From Mesorhizobium sp. M00.F.Ca.ET.216.01.1.1 (GTDB lineage: Bacteria > Pseudomonadota > Alphaproteobacteria > Rhizobiales > Rhizobiaceae): a stretch of 64,000 nucleotides of DNA. Under the pieces are notes generated by a model that was not told the origin of the DNA, ran no database searches, and worked only from the letters and a program-made list of their open reading frames with translations. Below, piece after piece: positions 34,190 to 44,151 of this stretch (the stretch's first letter is position 1; each line of letters begins with the position of its first letter). Location: assembly GCF_004010325.2 (NCBI RefSeq), contig NZ_SADR02000004.1:269819-333818 (forward strand), read 5' to 3'. Made by a program: the position numbers and the translations under genes.

Positions 34190-35521
34190 ATGACCTTCTT
34201 CAGTCACCTAAGAAAAGCGGCGATCGCCACGGCCTTCGTGCTCGGCGCGACGGCGGTTCACGCCGAAGAACAATACTTTCCCCTGCAGAGCTACCGTGTC
34301 GGTCCGTATGCGGCCGGCGGAACCGGCTTTTTCGGTGGCTTCATCGACTATCTCAACCTGATCAACATCCGCGACGGCGGCGTCAATGGCGCCAAGCTGG
34401 CCTGGAGCGAAGGCGAGACGCAATATGAGGTCGAGAAGGGCGTCGAGGTGTATGAACGGTTGAAGAGCAATCCCGGCATCGCTGCCTGGAATCCACTCTC
34501 GGTCGGCATCGCCTATGCCATGATCGATCGCATCACCGACGACAAGGTGCCGCTGATCACCATCAACCACGGCCGCACAGACACGACCGACGGGCGGGTG
34601 TTCCCTTACGTCTTCCCGCTGCTGCTCAATCCTTACAGCGAGACCTCCGGCATCGTGAACTACATCGCGTCCAAGGAAGGAGGCCTCGACAAGCTCAAGG
34701 GCAAGAACATCGTCGTGCTCTATCACGGCTCGCCCTATGGGAAGGAGACGATCCCGATCTATGAGCTGCTGTCGCAGAAATACGGCTTCGAGCTGTCGCA
34801 GATCGAGGTGCCGCATCCCGGCAACGAGCAGCAGGCGCAGTGGCTGACCATCCGGCGCGAGCATCCTGACTATGTCGTGCTGCGCGGCTGGGGCGTGATG
34901 AACCCCGTCGCCTTGAAGACCGCGCAGAAGACAGGCTTCCCGGCCGATCACATCATAGGCAATGTCTGGTCGAATTCCGAAGAGGATGTCATCCCCGCCG
35001 GCGATGCCGCCAAGGGCTATACGGCCATCACCACCCAGGCCTCGGGTGAGCGGTATCCGGTGGTCCAGGAGATCGTCAAAACGGTCTACGGCGACGGCAA
35101 AGGCAATCTCGAGGACAAAAGCCGCATCGGCTCGGTCTACCACAATCTCGGCATCGTCAATGGCATCCTCAATGTCGAGGCGGTCCGCATAGCACAGGCC
35201 AAGTTCGGCAACCGCACGCTGACCGGCGACGAAGTGCGTTGGGGCTTCAAGCATCTCAAGCTCGATCCGGCGCGCGTCGAGGCACTCGGCGCCAAGGACC
35301 TGTTCCACTCGATCAACGTCTCCTGGGACAATCACGAGGGTGACGGCTACGTGACCTTCCAGCAATGGGACGGCAAGAAGTGGAATGTCGTCTCCGACTG
35401 GATCGCTCCCGACTGGAAGCTGCTGCGTCCGATCATCGAGAAGTCGTCCGAGGCGTATGCCAAGGAAAAGGGCATCAAGATCCGCACGGCCGAGGACGCC
35501 GACGCGGTGGTCAGCAACTGA
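34190..35521 (+). CDS. Periplasmic substrate-binding protein, LIV/HAAT type
   Basis: 443 residues with a signal peptide (AAIATAFVLGATAVHA, cleavage before EEQYFP). The mature part has the two-lobed fold of the Leu/Ile/Val-binding family (KNIVVLYHGSPYGKETIP between lobes). It would capture the ligand for the LivHM-LivGF transporter. Because it is embedded in a sulfone/sulfonate operon, the ligand is likely an organosulfur compound; this cannot be read from the sequence. Intact. Confidence 0.85.
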   Translation: MTFFSHLRKAAIATAFVLGATAVHAEEQYFPLQSYRVGPYAAGGTGFFGGFIDYLNLINIRDGGVNGAKLAWSEGETQYEVEKGVEVYERLKSNPGIAAWNPLSVGIAYAMIDRITDDKVPLITINHGRTDTTDGRVFPYVFPLLLNPYSETSGIVNYIASKEGGLDKLKGKNIVVLYHGSPYGKETIPIYELLSQKYGFELSQIEVPHPGNEQQAQWLTIRREHPDYVVLRGWGVMNPVALKTAQKTGFPADHIIGNVWSNSEEDVIPAGDAAKGYTAITTQASGERYPVVQEIVKTVYGDGKGNLEDKSRIGSVYHNLGIVNGILNVEAVRIAQAKFGNRTLTGDEVRWGFKHLKLDPARVEALGAKDLFHSINVSWDNHEGDGYVTFQQWDGKKWNVVSDWIAPDWKLLRPIIEKSSEAYAKEKGIKIRTAEDADAVVSN

Positions 35522-35587
35522 ATTTGGTATGGTGCGGCCGACAAATCTGGCCGGCCGCGCCATCCACCTTCCCGAGCGGAGTCATCG

Positions 35588-36379
35588 ATGTCCATCCCGG
35601 AATACCCGATACTGTCAGTTAGCAGCGTGGAGGCTGTCTACAACGGCGCCATCGCCGCCCTACACGGCGTCGACTTGTTGGTTGGCAGGGGCGAGATCGT
35701 CGCGCTGCTCGGCTCCAACGGTGCCGGCAAGACGACACTGCTGCGCGCCGTATCCAATCTCCTCCCGGCCGAGCGCGGCGCCATTACCGCCGGTCGGATC
35801 ACCTTCGGTGGCGAGGATGTTTCAAGGGCAAGCCCCTCGCACCTAGTCCGCAGCGGCCTTGTCCAAGTCCTCGAGGGCCGGCATTGCTTCCGCTCGCTGA
35901 CGGTCGAAGAGAACCTCTTCACCGGCGCGCTCGGACGCTCGTCCTCTCGCACGGGCGTCAAGGCGGACCTGGATCGTGTCTATTCACTTTTCCCAAGGCT
36001 CGCCGAGAAGCGGCGAACCCGGTCCGGCCTCACTTCCGGGGGCGAGCAGCAGATGACGGCTATCGGCCGGGGTCTGATGTCGCGGCCGAAACTCTTTGTT
36101 CTGGACGAGCCGTCGATGGGGCTGGCACCGCTGATCGTCGACGAGATCTTCAGCGCCCTGAAACGGCTCAACCGCGACGAAGGCCTTTCGATCCTCGTTG
36201 CCGAACAGAATTCGGCGGTCGCGCTGAAATACGCCGACCGCGCCACCGTGCTCGAGAACGGCGTCAGCGTGCTGGAAGGATCGGCTGCCGACTTGCGCCA
36301 GCGCACCGATATCAAAACCTACTACCTCGGCGGCGCGCCGCTTCCACCGCAACATTTTCCCAAGGAGACAGCAGCATGA
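35588..36379 (+). CDS. LivF-like ABC transporter ATPase
   Basis: 263 residues. Walker A GSNGAGKTTLL, signature LTSGGEQQMTAIGRGLM and Walker B LFVLDEPSMGLAP are all canonical LivF. It is the second ATPase of the heterodimeric pair. Its TGA overlaps the ATG of sfnB (ATGA at 36376), showing coupled translation and tying transporter to catabolism. Confidence 0.88.
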   Translation: MSIPEYPILSVSSVEAVYNGAIAALHGVDLLVGRGEIVALLGSNGAGKTTLLRAVSNLLPAERGAITAGRITFGGEDVSRASPSHLVRSGLVQVLEGRHCFRSLTVEENLFTGALGRSSSRTGVKADLDRVYSLFPRLAEKRRTRSGLTSGGEQQMTAIGRGLMSRPKLFVLDEPSMGLAPLIVDEIFSALKRLNRDEGLSILVAEQNSAVALKYADRATVLENGVSVLEGSAADLRQRTDIKTYYLGGAPLPPQHFPKETAA

Positions 36380-37623
36380 CCATCCAATCCAGGCAGGCGT
36401 CGGATAGCCGCAGTGCCGTCCCGCCGGTCGAACGACCCTCTGCCAAGGCGCATGTGATCAAGGCCGATGCCGAGGCAATCGCTGTCGCCGAAAAACTCGC
36501 CGCCGAATTCGCCAGGGATGCCTCCAAGCGGGATCGTGAACGCATCTGGCCGAAGGAAGAGCTCGATGCGTTTTCGCAGAGCGGCCTGTGGTCGATCAAC
36601 GTGCCGAAAGCCTATGGCGGGCCGGAGCTCTCCTATGTGACCCTGTCGAAGGTGATCACCATCATCTCGGCGGCCGATCCGTCGCTCGGCCAGATTCCGC
36701 AGAACCATCTTGGCGTCGTCGCCGCTATCCGCACCGTCTCCGACGAGGCGCAGAAGAAGCTGCTTTTCGCTGAGGTGCTGTCCGGCACGCGCTTCGGCAA
36801 CGCGTTCTCCGAGTTCGGCTCCAAGCGCGCGGCCGACTTCGAGACAAAGTTCGTCGACGCCGGCGACCATGTCGTGGTCAACGGCCAGAAATTCTATTCG
36901 AGCGGTGCTCTGCTTGCCCATCTGGTTCCGATCGTGGCGCTCGATGACGAGGGGCGCGCCTGGTATGCCATCGCCGATCGCGGCGCGCCCGGACTGACGG
37001 TGATCGACGACTGGTCGAGCTTCGGACAGAAGACGACTTTGTCCGGCACGGTCCTGCTCGACAATGTCAAGGTGCCCAAAACGCATCTTGTCCCCGGCTA
37101 CAAGGGCTATGACAGGCCGACGGCCGACGGCGCCATCTTCCAGATCATCCAGGCCGCGGTCGATCTCGGCATCGCCAAGGCGGCGATCGACGAGACTGTC
37201 GGCTTCGTGCGCACCAAGTCGCGCGCCTGGATCGACAGCGGCGTCGATCATGCCTGGCAGGATCCTTATACGATCCAGGCGATTGGCGACCTTCGCCTGC
37301 GGGCCAACGCGGCAGAGGCGGTTCTGGAAAGGGCCGGGCTTGCGGTAGATCGCGCCGTGGCCGACCCGAACGAGAAGACCGTCGCGGAAGCGCAGATCGC
37401 GGTTGCCGAATCCAAGATCCTCACGACAGAGATCGCCATCATTGCCACGAACAAGCTGTTCGAGCTCGCCGGCACACGCTCGACGCTGGCCGAGCACAAT
37501 CTCGACCGGCACTGGCGCAACGCCCGCACCCACACGCTGCACGATCCGGTGCGCTGGAAATACGCGATCCTCGGCAACTACTACCTCAACGACGTAAATC
37601 CGCCGCTCCATGCCTGGAGCTGA
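36376..37623 (+). CDS. sfnB: SfnB-type sulfur-acquisition oxidoreductase (acyl-CoA dehydrogenase fold)
   Basis: 415 residues of the acyl-CoA dehydrogenase family, SfnB branch. VPKAYGGPELSYVTLSKVI, SLGQIPQNHLGVV, FGNAFSEFGSK and the C-terminal DRHWRNARTHTLHDPVRWK support this. The last motif replaces the usual catalytic-base region and is shared with flavin-dependent desulfurising monooxygenases such as DszC. It may oxidise a sulfide or sulfone intermediate with FMN/FAD. Intact and coupled to the transporter ATPase. Confidence 0.8.
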   Translation: MTIQSRQASDSRSAVPPVERPSAKAHVIKADAEAIAVAEKLAAEFARDASKRDRERIWPKEELDAFSQSGLWSINVPKAYGGPELSYVTLSKVITIISAADPSLGQIPQNHLGVVAAIRTVSDEAQKKLLFAEVLSGTRFGNAFSEFGSKRAADFETKFVDAGDHVVVNGQKFYSSGALLAHLVPIVALDDEGRAWYAIADRGAPGLTVIDDWSSFGQKTTLSGTVLLDNVKVPKTHLVPGYKGYDRPTADGAIFQIIQAAVDLGIAKAAIDETVGFVRTKSRAWIDSGVDHAWQDPYTIQAIGDLRLRANAAEAVLERAGLAVDRAVADPNEKTVAEAQIAVAESKILTTEIAIIATNKLFELAGTRSTLAEHNLDRHWRNARTHTLHDPVRWKYAILGNYYLNDVNPPLHAWS

Positions 37624-37655
37624 GCGAAGCGCCTCCAAATCACAGAGGACCATTC

Positions 37656-38831
37656 ATGAGCATTGCCACTCCCGACAGGATCAAGGTCCTGTGGTTTCTG
37701 CCGACTCATGGCGACAGCCGCTATCTCGGCACCTCAGAGGGGGGGCAGGGCGGTCGACTTGCCCTATCTCACCCAAGTCGCGAAAGCCGCCGATGCCATC
37801 GGCTACTATGGCGCGCTGCTGCCGACAGGACGCAGTTGCGAAGATAGCTGGGTCGTGGCGTCGGCGCTGGCACCGCTGACGCAGCGGCTTCGCTTCCTTG
37901 TCGCCGTCCGGCCGGGCCTGCAATCGCCGACGCTAGCCGCGCGCAGACCTCGACGCTCGACCGCATTTCCAGCGGACGGCTGCTCATCAACGTCGTCACC
38001 GGCGGGGATCCGGTCGAGAACAAGGGCGACGGCATCTTCCTCAGCCATGACGAGCGCTATGAGGTGACGCGGGAATTCCTCGACATCTACAAGGCGGTGC
38101 TTCGCGGCGAGACCGTAGCGTTCGCAGGCAAGCACTTCCGTATCGAGGACGGTCGCCTACTGTTTCCGCCCGTGCAGACGCCACATCCGCCGCTCTATTT
38201 CGGCGGCTCGTCCGATGCCGCTAACGCGGTCGCCGCCGAACAGATCGACAAATATTTGACCTGGGGCGAACCGCCGGCGGACGTCGCGGCAAAGATTGCC
38301 TATGTGCGCGGTCTTGCCGAGAAAGCCGGGCGCCAGGTGACCTTCGGCATCCGGCTGCATGTCATCGTCCGCGAGACCAATTATGAGGCCTGGGCCGATG
38401 CCGACCGCCTGATCAGCCGCCTGGACGACAACACGATAACCGAGGCGCAGAAGGTTTTCGCGCGCATGGATTCCGTCGGCCAGTCGCGCATGAGCCGGCT
38501 TCATGGCGGCCGCCGCGACAAGCTCGAAATCAGTCCGAACCTGTGGGCTGGCGTTGGCCTGGTGCGCGGCGGCGCCGGCACCGCCCTGGTCGGCGATGCG
38601 GCGACAGTTGCGGAACGGATCGACGAATACCGGCGCATTGGCATCGATAGCTTTATCCTGTCCGGCTATCCGCATCTGGAGGAGGCCTATCGGTTTGGCG
38701 AACTGGTGTTGCCGTTGTTGCCGCTCGATCATGAAATCTCGACGCGCCCGACGGCAGTGAACATGGGACCGTTCGGCGAAACGGTGGCCGGCGACCATCG
38801 GCCTTCGGCACTGCGCGCGAGTCAGTCTTGA
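37656..38831 (+). pseudogene. ssuD: SsuD/MsuD-like alkanesulfonate monooxygenase, two frameshifts
   Basis: [74 protein letters not shown] and [19 protein letters not shown] are consecutive SsuD motifs, but in three frames. Breaks lie at a G7 run (about 37738) and at about 37940, where one C seems missing (CGCAGACC). Corrected length is about 392 residues. The enzyme cleaves C-S bonds of alkanesulfonates with FMNH2 to release sulfite. It may be functional if the indels are read errors. Confidence 0.75.
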
Positions 38832-40258
38832 GCGCCAGAGACTTGGGCAGGGGACCGGTCGTAGCCATCATCGGTGGCGGCTTTTCCGGTGCGGCGACCG
38901 CGTTTCATCTTGCGCGGCTGCTGCCCGCCGGTGCTGCCGATATCGTGGTCGTCGAGCCCAGAGAGGGGCTCGGCTATGGTCTGGCCTACTCGACGGCCGA
39001 TCCTTCACACCGCATCAATGTGCCGGCGTCGAGAATGACGCTGATCTCCGGCCAGGACAGCCACTTTGCCGATTGGCTGGAGCAGACCGGCGCGATTCTC
39101 GACGATGCCGAGGCTATTGCCGCAAATGGAGCACTCTACCCACAACGACGCGTTTTCGGGCGCTACGTGGAATCTTATCTCCAACCCTTTCTGTTCGGCA
39201 AAGTGATCCGTCATGTCAGGTCCGCCGTCGCGTCAGTCGAGCTTAGTGGCCAGGGCTACATCCTGATTCTCGCTGATGGAAGGACGCTCGCAGCCGACGC
39301 CCTAGTGATTGCGGCGACGCATCCGCCACCGGCCTTGCCATCGGCCCTGCGGTCTGTGGCTGCTGCTGCCCGGCTGGTGGCCAATCCCTATGATCTCGGA
39401 GGGCTGCAAGCGATCGGCCGCGACGACCAAGTGCTCGTAGTCGGCACTGGATTGACGTCGGCGGATATCATTGCCACGCTGGACCGCAATGGGCATCGTA
39501 GCCGCATCGACGCGCTGTCACGTCATGGTTATCGTTCGCGCAGCCACGCGGTGCTCCCGGGCGACCCGATTGGTGATTTCATCAGTCTGCCTTCACGCAG
39601 CGCAACAGTGATGCTCAGACGCATCCGGGCCACGATCCTAGATGCCAAGCGTCGGGGCGAAGACTGGCACCCGGTCCTCGATGCCGTCCGACGTCAGGGA
39701 CAAATCATCTGGCAGGCCCTGCCGCTCGACGAGCAACGCCGCCTCGTGCGCCATTTGCGCACGCTGTGGGATGTGCATCGCTTCCGCATCGCGCCACAGG
39801 TCGCGGACGTGCTCGATCGCCGCGTTGCCGAAGGCATGCTCGCCTATCGCGCCGCATCGATCGTCGGCGCCGAGCAGGTCGACGGGCGCATTCGGGTCAC
39901 GCTGCGGCCAAGGCGCCAACCCACTCAGACAACCGAGACGTTCGACAGGGTGGTCGTCACGACCGGGCCGGCGCATGCCGATATTTTCCGGACCAACACA
40001 GCAATTGCCGATCTCGGGCGAATGGGACTGGTCCGGCTAGACCCGATTGGCCTTGGCCTGGCGACCGACAGCCAAGGCCGTGCGGTCAGCACTTCCGGCC
40101 GACCGACCGACAGCATTTTCGTCAGCGGGCCGCTGGCGCGCGGCAGCGTTGGCGAATTGATGGGAATTCCCGAAGTCACCGCGCATGCCGAGCGTATAGC
40201 CGCTGAAATCCACCAATGGCTTGGATACCAAACGGCGTTGCGTCGTAAGGCGTCGTGA
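38828..40258 (+). CDS. FAD/NAD(P)-binding protein (NAD_binding_9 type)
   Basis: 476 residues from a TTG that overlaps the ssuD stop. [20 protein letters not shown] is a dinucleotide-binding fold with the insertion typical of FAD/NAD(P)-binding-domain 9 proteins (YdhS-like). [26 protein letters not shown] and [17 protein letters not shown] (second Rossmann site) also match. Homologues sit in sulfur and aromatic catabolic operons and may be flavin monooxygenases or reductases. Last gene of the operon; its exact reaction is unknown. Confidence 0.75.
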   Translation: MSARDLGRGPVVAIIGGGFSGAATAFHLARLLPAGAADIVVVEPREGLGYGLAYSTADPSHRINVPASRMTLISGQDSHFADWLEQTGAILDDAEAIAANGALYPQRRVFGRYVESYLQPFLFGKVIRHVRSAVASVELSGQGYILILADGRTLAADALVIAATHPPPALPSALRSVAAAARLVANPYDLGGLQAIGRDDQVLVVGTGLTSADIIATLDRNGHRSRIDALSRHGYRSRSHAVLPGDPIGDFISLPSRSATVMLRRIRATILDAKRRGEDWHPVLDAVRRQGQIIWQALPLDEQRRLVRHLRTLWDVHRFRIAPQVADVLDRRVAEGMLAYRAASIVGAEQVDGRIRVTLRPRRQPTQTTETFDRVVVTTGPAHADIFRTNTAIADLGRMGLVRLDPIGLGLATDSQGRAVSTSGRPTDSIFVSGPLARGSVGELMGIPEVTAHAERIAAEIHQWLGYQTALRRKAS

Positions 40259-40698
40259 AGCTGCAAACACGATGAGGCTATCCAGATGACACTCACCGAG
40301 CGTATTGCGAAGGTGGAAGCCCATCGTGTCGTAAATAGGCCACTGGTCGCGTGCCGCTCCTGGCGCTTTTAGCAGATCCGCTCGACCTCGGAGGTGCCGA
40401 TCTCCATGCCCAGACTTCGCACCGGCGTCCACCGCTTTGATGACGATCCGAGACGATCAGCCCACCGCGGCGGGTCGAGAAAGCACTGGGCGGGAAGACG
40501 CCTACAGCGAGGCTGCTCGCCTTGTGGCCGCAGAGAGGGAAAGAATCTGCCGCCGGACATCGACTTCAGTGGTTTAGAGAAGGCGGCTCGGCAGCGACCT
40601 CTGCGTGAACCCAGACGCCTTGAAAAGCCCGATGCGTCCGGATTTTGGCGGTGATCTTCATCAAATGCGATGAGCTGCAATTTCTGGCGACGGCCACG
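40259..40698. other. 440-bp region without an assignable gene
   Basis: No intact frame has a recognisable family. No terminator hairpin was found right after the operon. Confidence 0.3.
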
Positions 40699-41520
40699 CT
40701 AAGGGCGGGCCTCCAGCACCATGTTGAACGGTGTCTCCGCGGCGCGACGCAATCGCTTGAAGCCGCCACCGGTCACCACCTTGCGCAGCCTCGCCTCACC
40801 GGCCTGGGCTCCAAGCGCGAGCCCGACTTCCTGCGACACGGACGCGGGCGTGCACACGAACGTGGAAGCGGCATAGTAAACGCGTCCGACGGGATTGAGG
40901 TTCGCCGCCAGATGATCATGCGCGAACGGCTCGACGATCATCCACGTGCCATCCGGCTTGAGCGATCCGTGGACATGGGTGGCGGCGCCCGTCGGGTCGC
41001 CCATGTCGTGAAGGCAATCGAAGAATGTGACGAGGTCGTAGGTTCCGGGATAGCTCTTGGCGGCGGCGACGTCGAACCGCGTGTTGACGCCGACGCCGGC
41101 TACCTCGGCCGCCTTGCGGGCGCGCTCAATCGAAGGGGCATGATAGTCGAAGCCGACGAAGCGCGAAATTGGGGAAGGCCTGTGCCATGAGCACGGTCGA
41201 TGCTACCATGACCGCATCCAACATCCGCGACGTCCACGCCGCGTTCGAGCTTCTCGACGACGCCCTCCAAGGCCGGCAGCCAGGAGTCGATCAGATTGGC
41301 ATTGTAGCCTGGACGGAAGAACCGTTCCGTACCGCGAAACAGACACGCGCTATGATCGTGCCACCCGACGCCATTGCCGGACGGAATGCCTGCCTCACCT
41401 TTTCTTCATCGAGCCACAGCGCGGACAGGAACTCGAATGCGCCTGCCATGAAGGCCGGGCTGTCTTCATCGGCGAACACCAGCTCTTGCTCGGCGTTGAG
41501 ATAGAATTTGTCGCTCGCTT
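40699..41520 (-). pseudogene. Class I SAM-dependent methyltransferase, several frameshifts
   Basis: On the minus strand, 41479-41291 reads QELVFADEDSPAFMAGAFEF and AFRPAMASGGTIIARVC; the middle (about 41240-41010) has DVADVGCGHGGSTVLMAQAFP in another frame. The C-terminus at 41004-40699 reads SLKPDGTWMIVEPFAHDHLA and ends AAETPFNMVLEARP. DVGCGHGGS is SAM motif I. At least two frameshifts separate the pieces and the 5' end is cut where repeat copy A begins. A broken methyltransferase. Confidence 0.55.
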
Positions 41521-41528
41521 CGGTGGTC

Positions 41529-41966
41529 GGGAATGACAGCCACCTCCATGCCGTTGAAAAGCAGGAAATCCGTCACGTTGCCCTCGTCGGTAACCGGCGG
41601 AGCCGGAGTGGTCGTCACCAGGGCAAGCCCTGTCGCAGCAGGTATCCTAGGGCAGCCCGTCAGAACATCGATGACTCCGGTTGTGGTGCCGGGGCGGGCG
41701 ATCAGGGGCCAAGTGATTGTTCCGAGGCGGCTGTATGTTGTGGTAAGGTGATCATGCGAATTCTTGTTGGTCGGTCACGTGTTTTGCGGATGACCCGCAT
41801 GTACTGTGCCAAATGAGAAAACCATTCAAACGCAATCCAGTAGATCTGACTGTATCCGACATTGTCGGAATTTGGACATCGCCGAACGCGAAGCGCTCGG
41901 GGCTTGTGACGATACTTGAGCGTGCTGCTTCGGAGGAGGGATGCGCCTCGAACCGGCCGCGAGGCC
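41529..41966. repeat. Dispersed repeat, copy A (~440 bp)
   Basis: Aligns end to end in direct orientation with 59574-60010. By eye they are roughly 85-90% identical with small indels. Both contain the shared core TTCTTGTTGGTCGGTCACGT and end at CCGGCCGCGAGGCC (here) or CCGGCCGCGAAGCC. No intact gene inside; probably a decayed mobile-element piece. Confidence 0.75.
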
Positions 41967-42329
41967 TTTTTCTGGCAACGGATATTCCGGCCGGGTTAGG
42001 CCGCGAGGAAAGCGACGGTGAATAAGAGGTAGAGGACCAACCGTTTTGAGCGGGTAGTTGCCGTGTTGCGCCCCCACGCAAAGGCCAGCACCACGGAGCA
42101 GTATTTCTGGTGGCGACACTACAACGCCTTTAAGTGCCGGTTACCCGTTTTTACCCGATGCTGGATACGACTACAACGACTCCTTCCCGAGCCTGCGTGC
42201 GGCGCTTACCTGGAAGATGGAAGCCGGTCAGATCGCAACGGGGGAGGGCGGCCAGATCTGGGCAATCCCGCATGCATTTGAGAACATCCAGCTGTTCTAC
42301 CGCCTGTTCCCGCCAACGGCGGAGATCAC
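41967..42329. other. Coding-like stretch of unknown identity
   Basis: Around 42150-42315 one plus frame reads DYNDSFPSLRAALTWKMEAG, then GEGGQIWAIPHAFENIQLFY. Composition is protein-like, but there is no start and no family I recognise. Probably another fragment. Confidence 0.3.
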
Positions 42330-42678
42330 GCCGTGTCACCCCAAGCACTTAAACCCAGCGTGCCGATGGCAGCCGAAGGACCTGGCGCGCGCGCCTCGTC
42401 CGGTTCGGCTTCGCTGGAGGGGCGTTCCATCGACTGTTTCAGCCTTGCAATCATCCAGGCGCTGGCCAAAAGCCAGATGGAGCGCCGGCTCAGGAACCGG
42501 CGCAAAAACTCGAGCCTGCCGGCGCTGATCGAGCTGGTGCTGGCGCGGCCGCTGGTGTCGGCAGGTCTGGTCGCGGCCGAGCTGAAAATTAGCCAGCGTG
42601 CTGCGCTCGGGCTGGTGCCGAACTCGGCATCCGTGAGGTGACCGGCAGGGGCGCTACCGGACGTGGGGCCCCGTTTAG
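42330..42678 (+). pseudogene. C-terminal fragment of a DUF1612/HTH (RHE_PE00001-like) protein
   Basis: SLEGRSIDCFSLAIIQALAK, LPALIELVLARPLVSAGLVA, then KISQRAALGL resembles the helix-turn-helix end of the rhizobial plasmid-type DUF1612 family. Near 42650 a missing G shifts the frame; corrected, it ends TGRGRYRTWGPV with TAG at 42676. The N-terminal half is absent. Confidence 0.45.
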
Positions 42679-43018
42679 CTGCGGCGGGCTTTGGCGAAAG
42701 CGACAGCACTGATGATTTTTGCTGTACGCTCATTCTCCCTCATCTGCGCGTTGACAGAAAACCAGCAGCCGAGGGTCACTGCACGCTGTGCTCCCGCGAT
42801 TTCCGGAAAACCAATGAAGAACGACTTTGATCTATCGCGCGGGACGTATCATTCAACCATGTCGAGAACGGGCGTGACGGCACGTACACTATGGACCAGA
42901 GAACTTTGTCTGGCGACTTTGCGCACGCCTGCAGAACTCTTCGGAAAACTTCCTTCTGTTGATCCAATGATCGTAATGAGCTGGAGTGGCATCGCCGCTC
43001 TCCCCGGTTCTTGCTCTC
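42679..43018. other. 340-bp region with nothing recognisable
   Basis: No gene, repeat or terminator seen between the HTH fragment and the outer-membrane protein relic. Confidence 0.3.
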
Positions 43019-44140
43019 TCAGTTGAACTTGATGCTGGCCTGCACGAACACGCCGTAGCGCTTTGCCTTCCAATCGTCGGCCTGCGGGGAACCACGACCG
43101 CCCATTGCCTCTTCGAAATGAGCCGTGCCGTTATTCGCCACGGCCCAGTAGCGGGCGCCGACGCCGATGTTGAACAAATCCGTGACCTTGTAGTTCAACA
43201 CCGCCTCGAGCTGGACGCCATGCCCATCGCCGTCTTCGGGAATTAGCTTGATCTTGGGGCGCATGTGGTGCTGATCTTTGCCGTCGAGCCGCGTGAAGAG
43301 GAACGCCACGTCACCAGAAAGGCTGAGTCGCGCGGTGAGTTGCGTCTGCCCGGCCAAGCCGAGTCGCAGCGAATGCCAATCGTTGTCCTGGCTGATGAGG
43401 TTGACGTAGGTCGGGACGGTTGGCACACAGGTCCTCCAGTTGGTCGCCTGCTGCGTGCAACCGAAAGCGTCGTAGCTCTCGTGCCAGAAATTGTTGCCAA
43501 CAAAAGCACCGATGCGGTAGCGCGGCGCGTTCAAGAAATTATATCCAAGATCGGCGGTGAAATAGCTGACGCCGCCCCCGCGCTGATCACTGAATGTGTT
43601 TGAGTAGCCCCCCATTTCCGTAAGAAGTCCTCGTCATGAGAAAACCCTCCCTGATGCCGCCGGCACCGAGGAGGCCTTTACGAAAATGCCAGTCGGATTG
43701 TGGATCGCGTTGAAGAAGACTTCACTCGAATGCGCGTCTAGATCGTCATAGGTGAGCCGCGAGACCGGTGACGTACCTTTATGATTGTAAAGGTCCTTCG
43801 ATGCTTGCCGGTACTGGGCCAGTAGCGTAGTCCACCCTCGAACGAAAAGACTGAGGCCTCCGCCCCGGCTACCGACGCCGACTCGAAATCACCGGCACTC
43901 GACGGCGGTTCGGAACTCCTCGGTGCCGCAGCGCCGGCCAAGCCGGGCCCGGTGAAAAATTCGTCGTCGAGGGCAAGGCGCCCGCTGCTTCGCCCGGCCG
44001 CGCCGACGATTTTTCTTGGCCGCCAAGGCGGCAGCCTGCGGCCGCGGCCACAACCGAAACGACCACGGCGATCGTCCGTAAACCTGCCCCCGGGACACCT
44101 GAAGGGCAAAGCGCCCTCAGATGGCCGCGGGAGTAGCGTT
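43019..44140 (-). pseudogene. Outer-membrane beta-barrel protein, multiple frameshifts
   Basis: The last 198 codons (43615-43019) are clean and beta-rich: GGYSNTFSDQRGGGVSYFTADL through RYRIGAFVGNNFW to a terminal Phe-Asn (KFN). Upstream the matching sequence continues in other frames (RLTYDDLDAHSSEVFF, then a Gly-rich LLGAGGIREGF and DEDFLTEM). A signal-peptide-like stretch lies near 44070 (TIAVVVSVVAAAAG). At least three single-base losses are needed to join them. Probably a ~330-residue surface protein. The gene ends the minus-strand block that starts with gltB. Confidence 0.5.
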
Positions 44141-44151
44141 TCCAAACGGTC

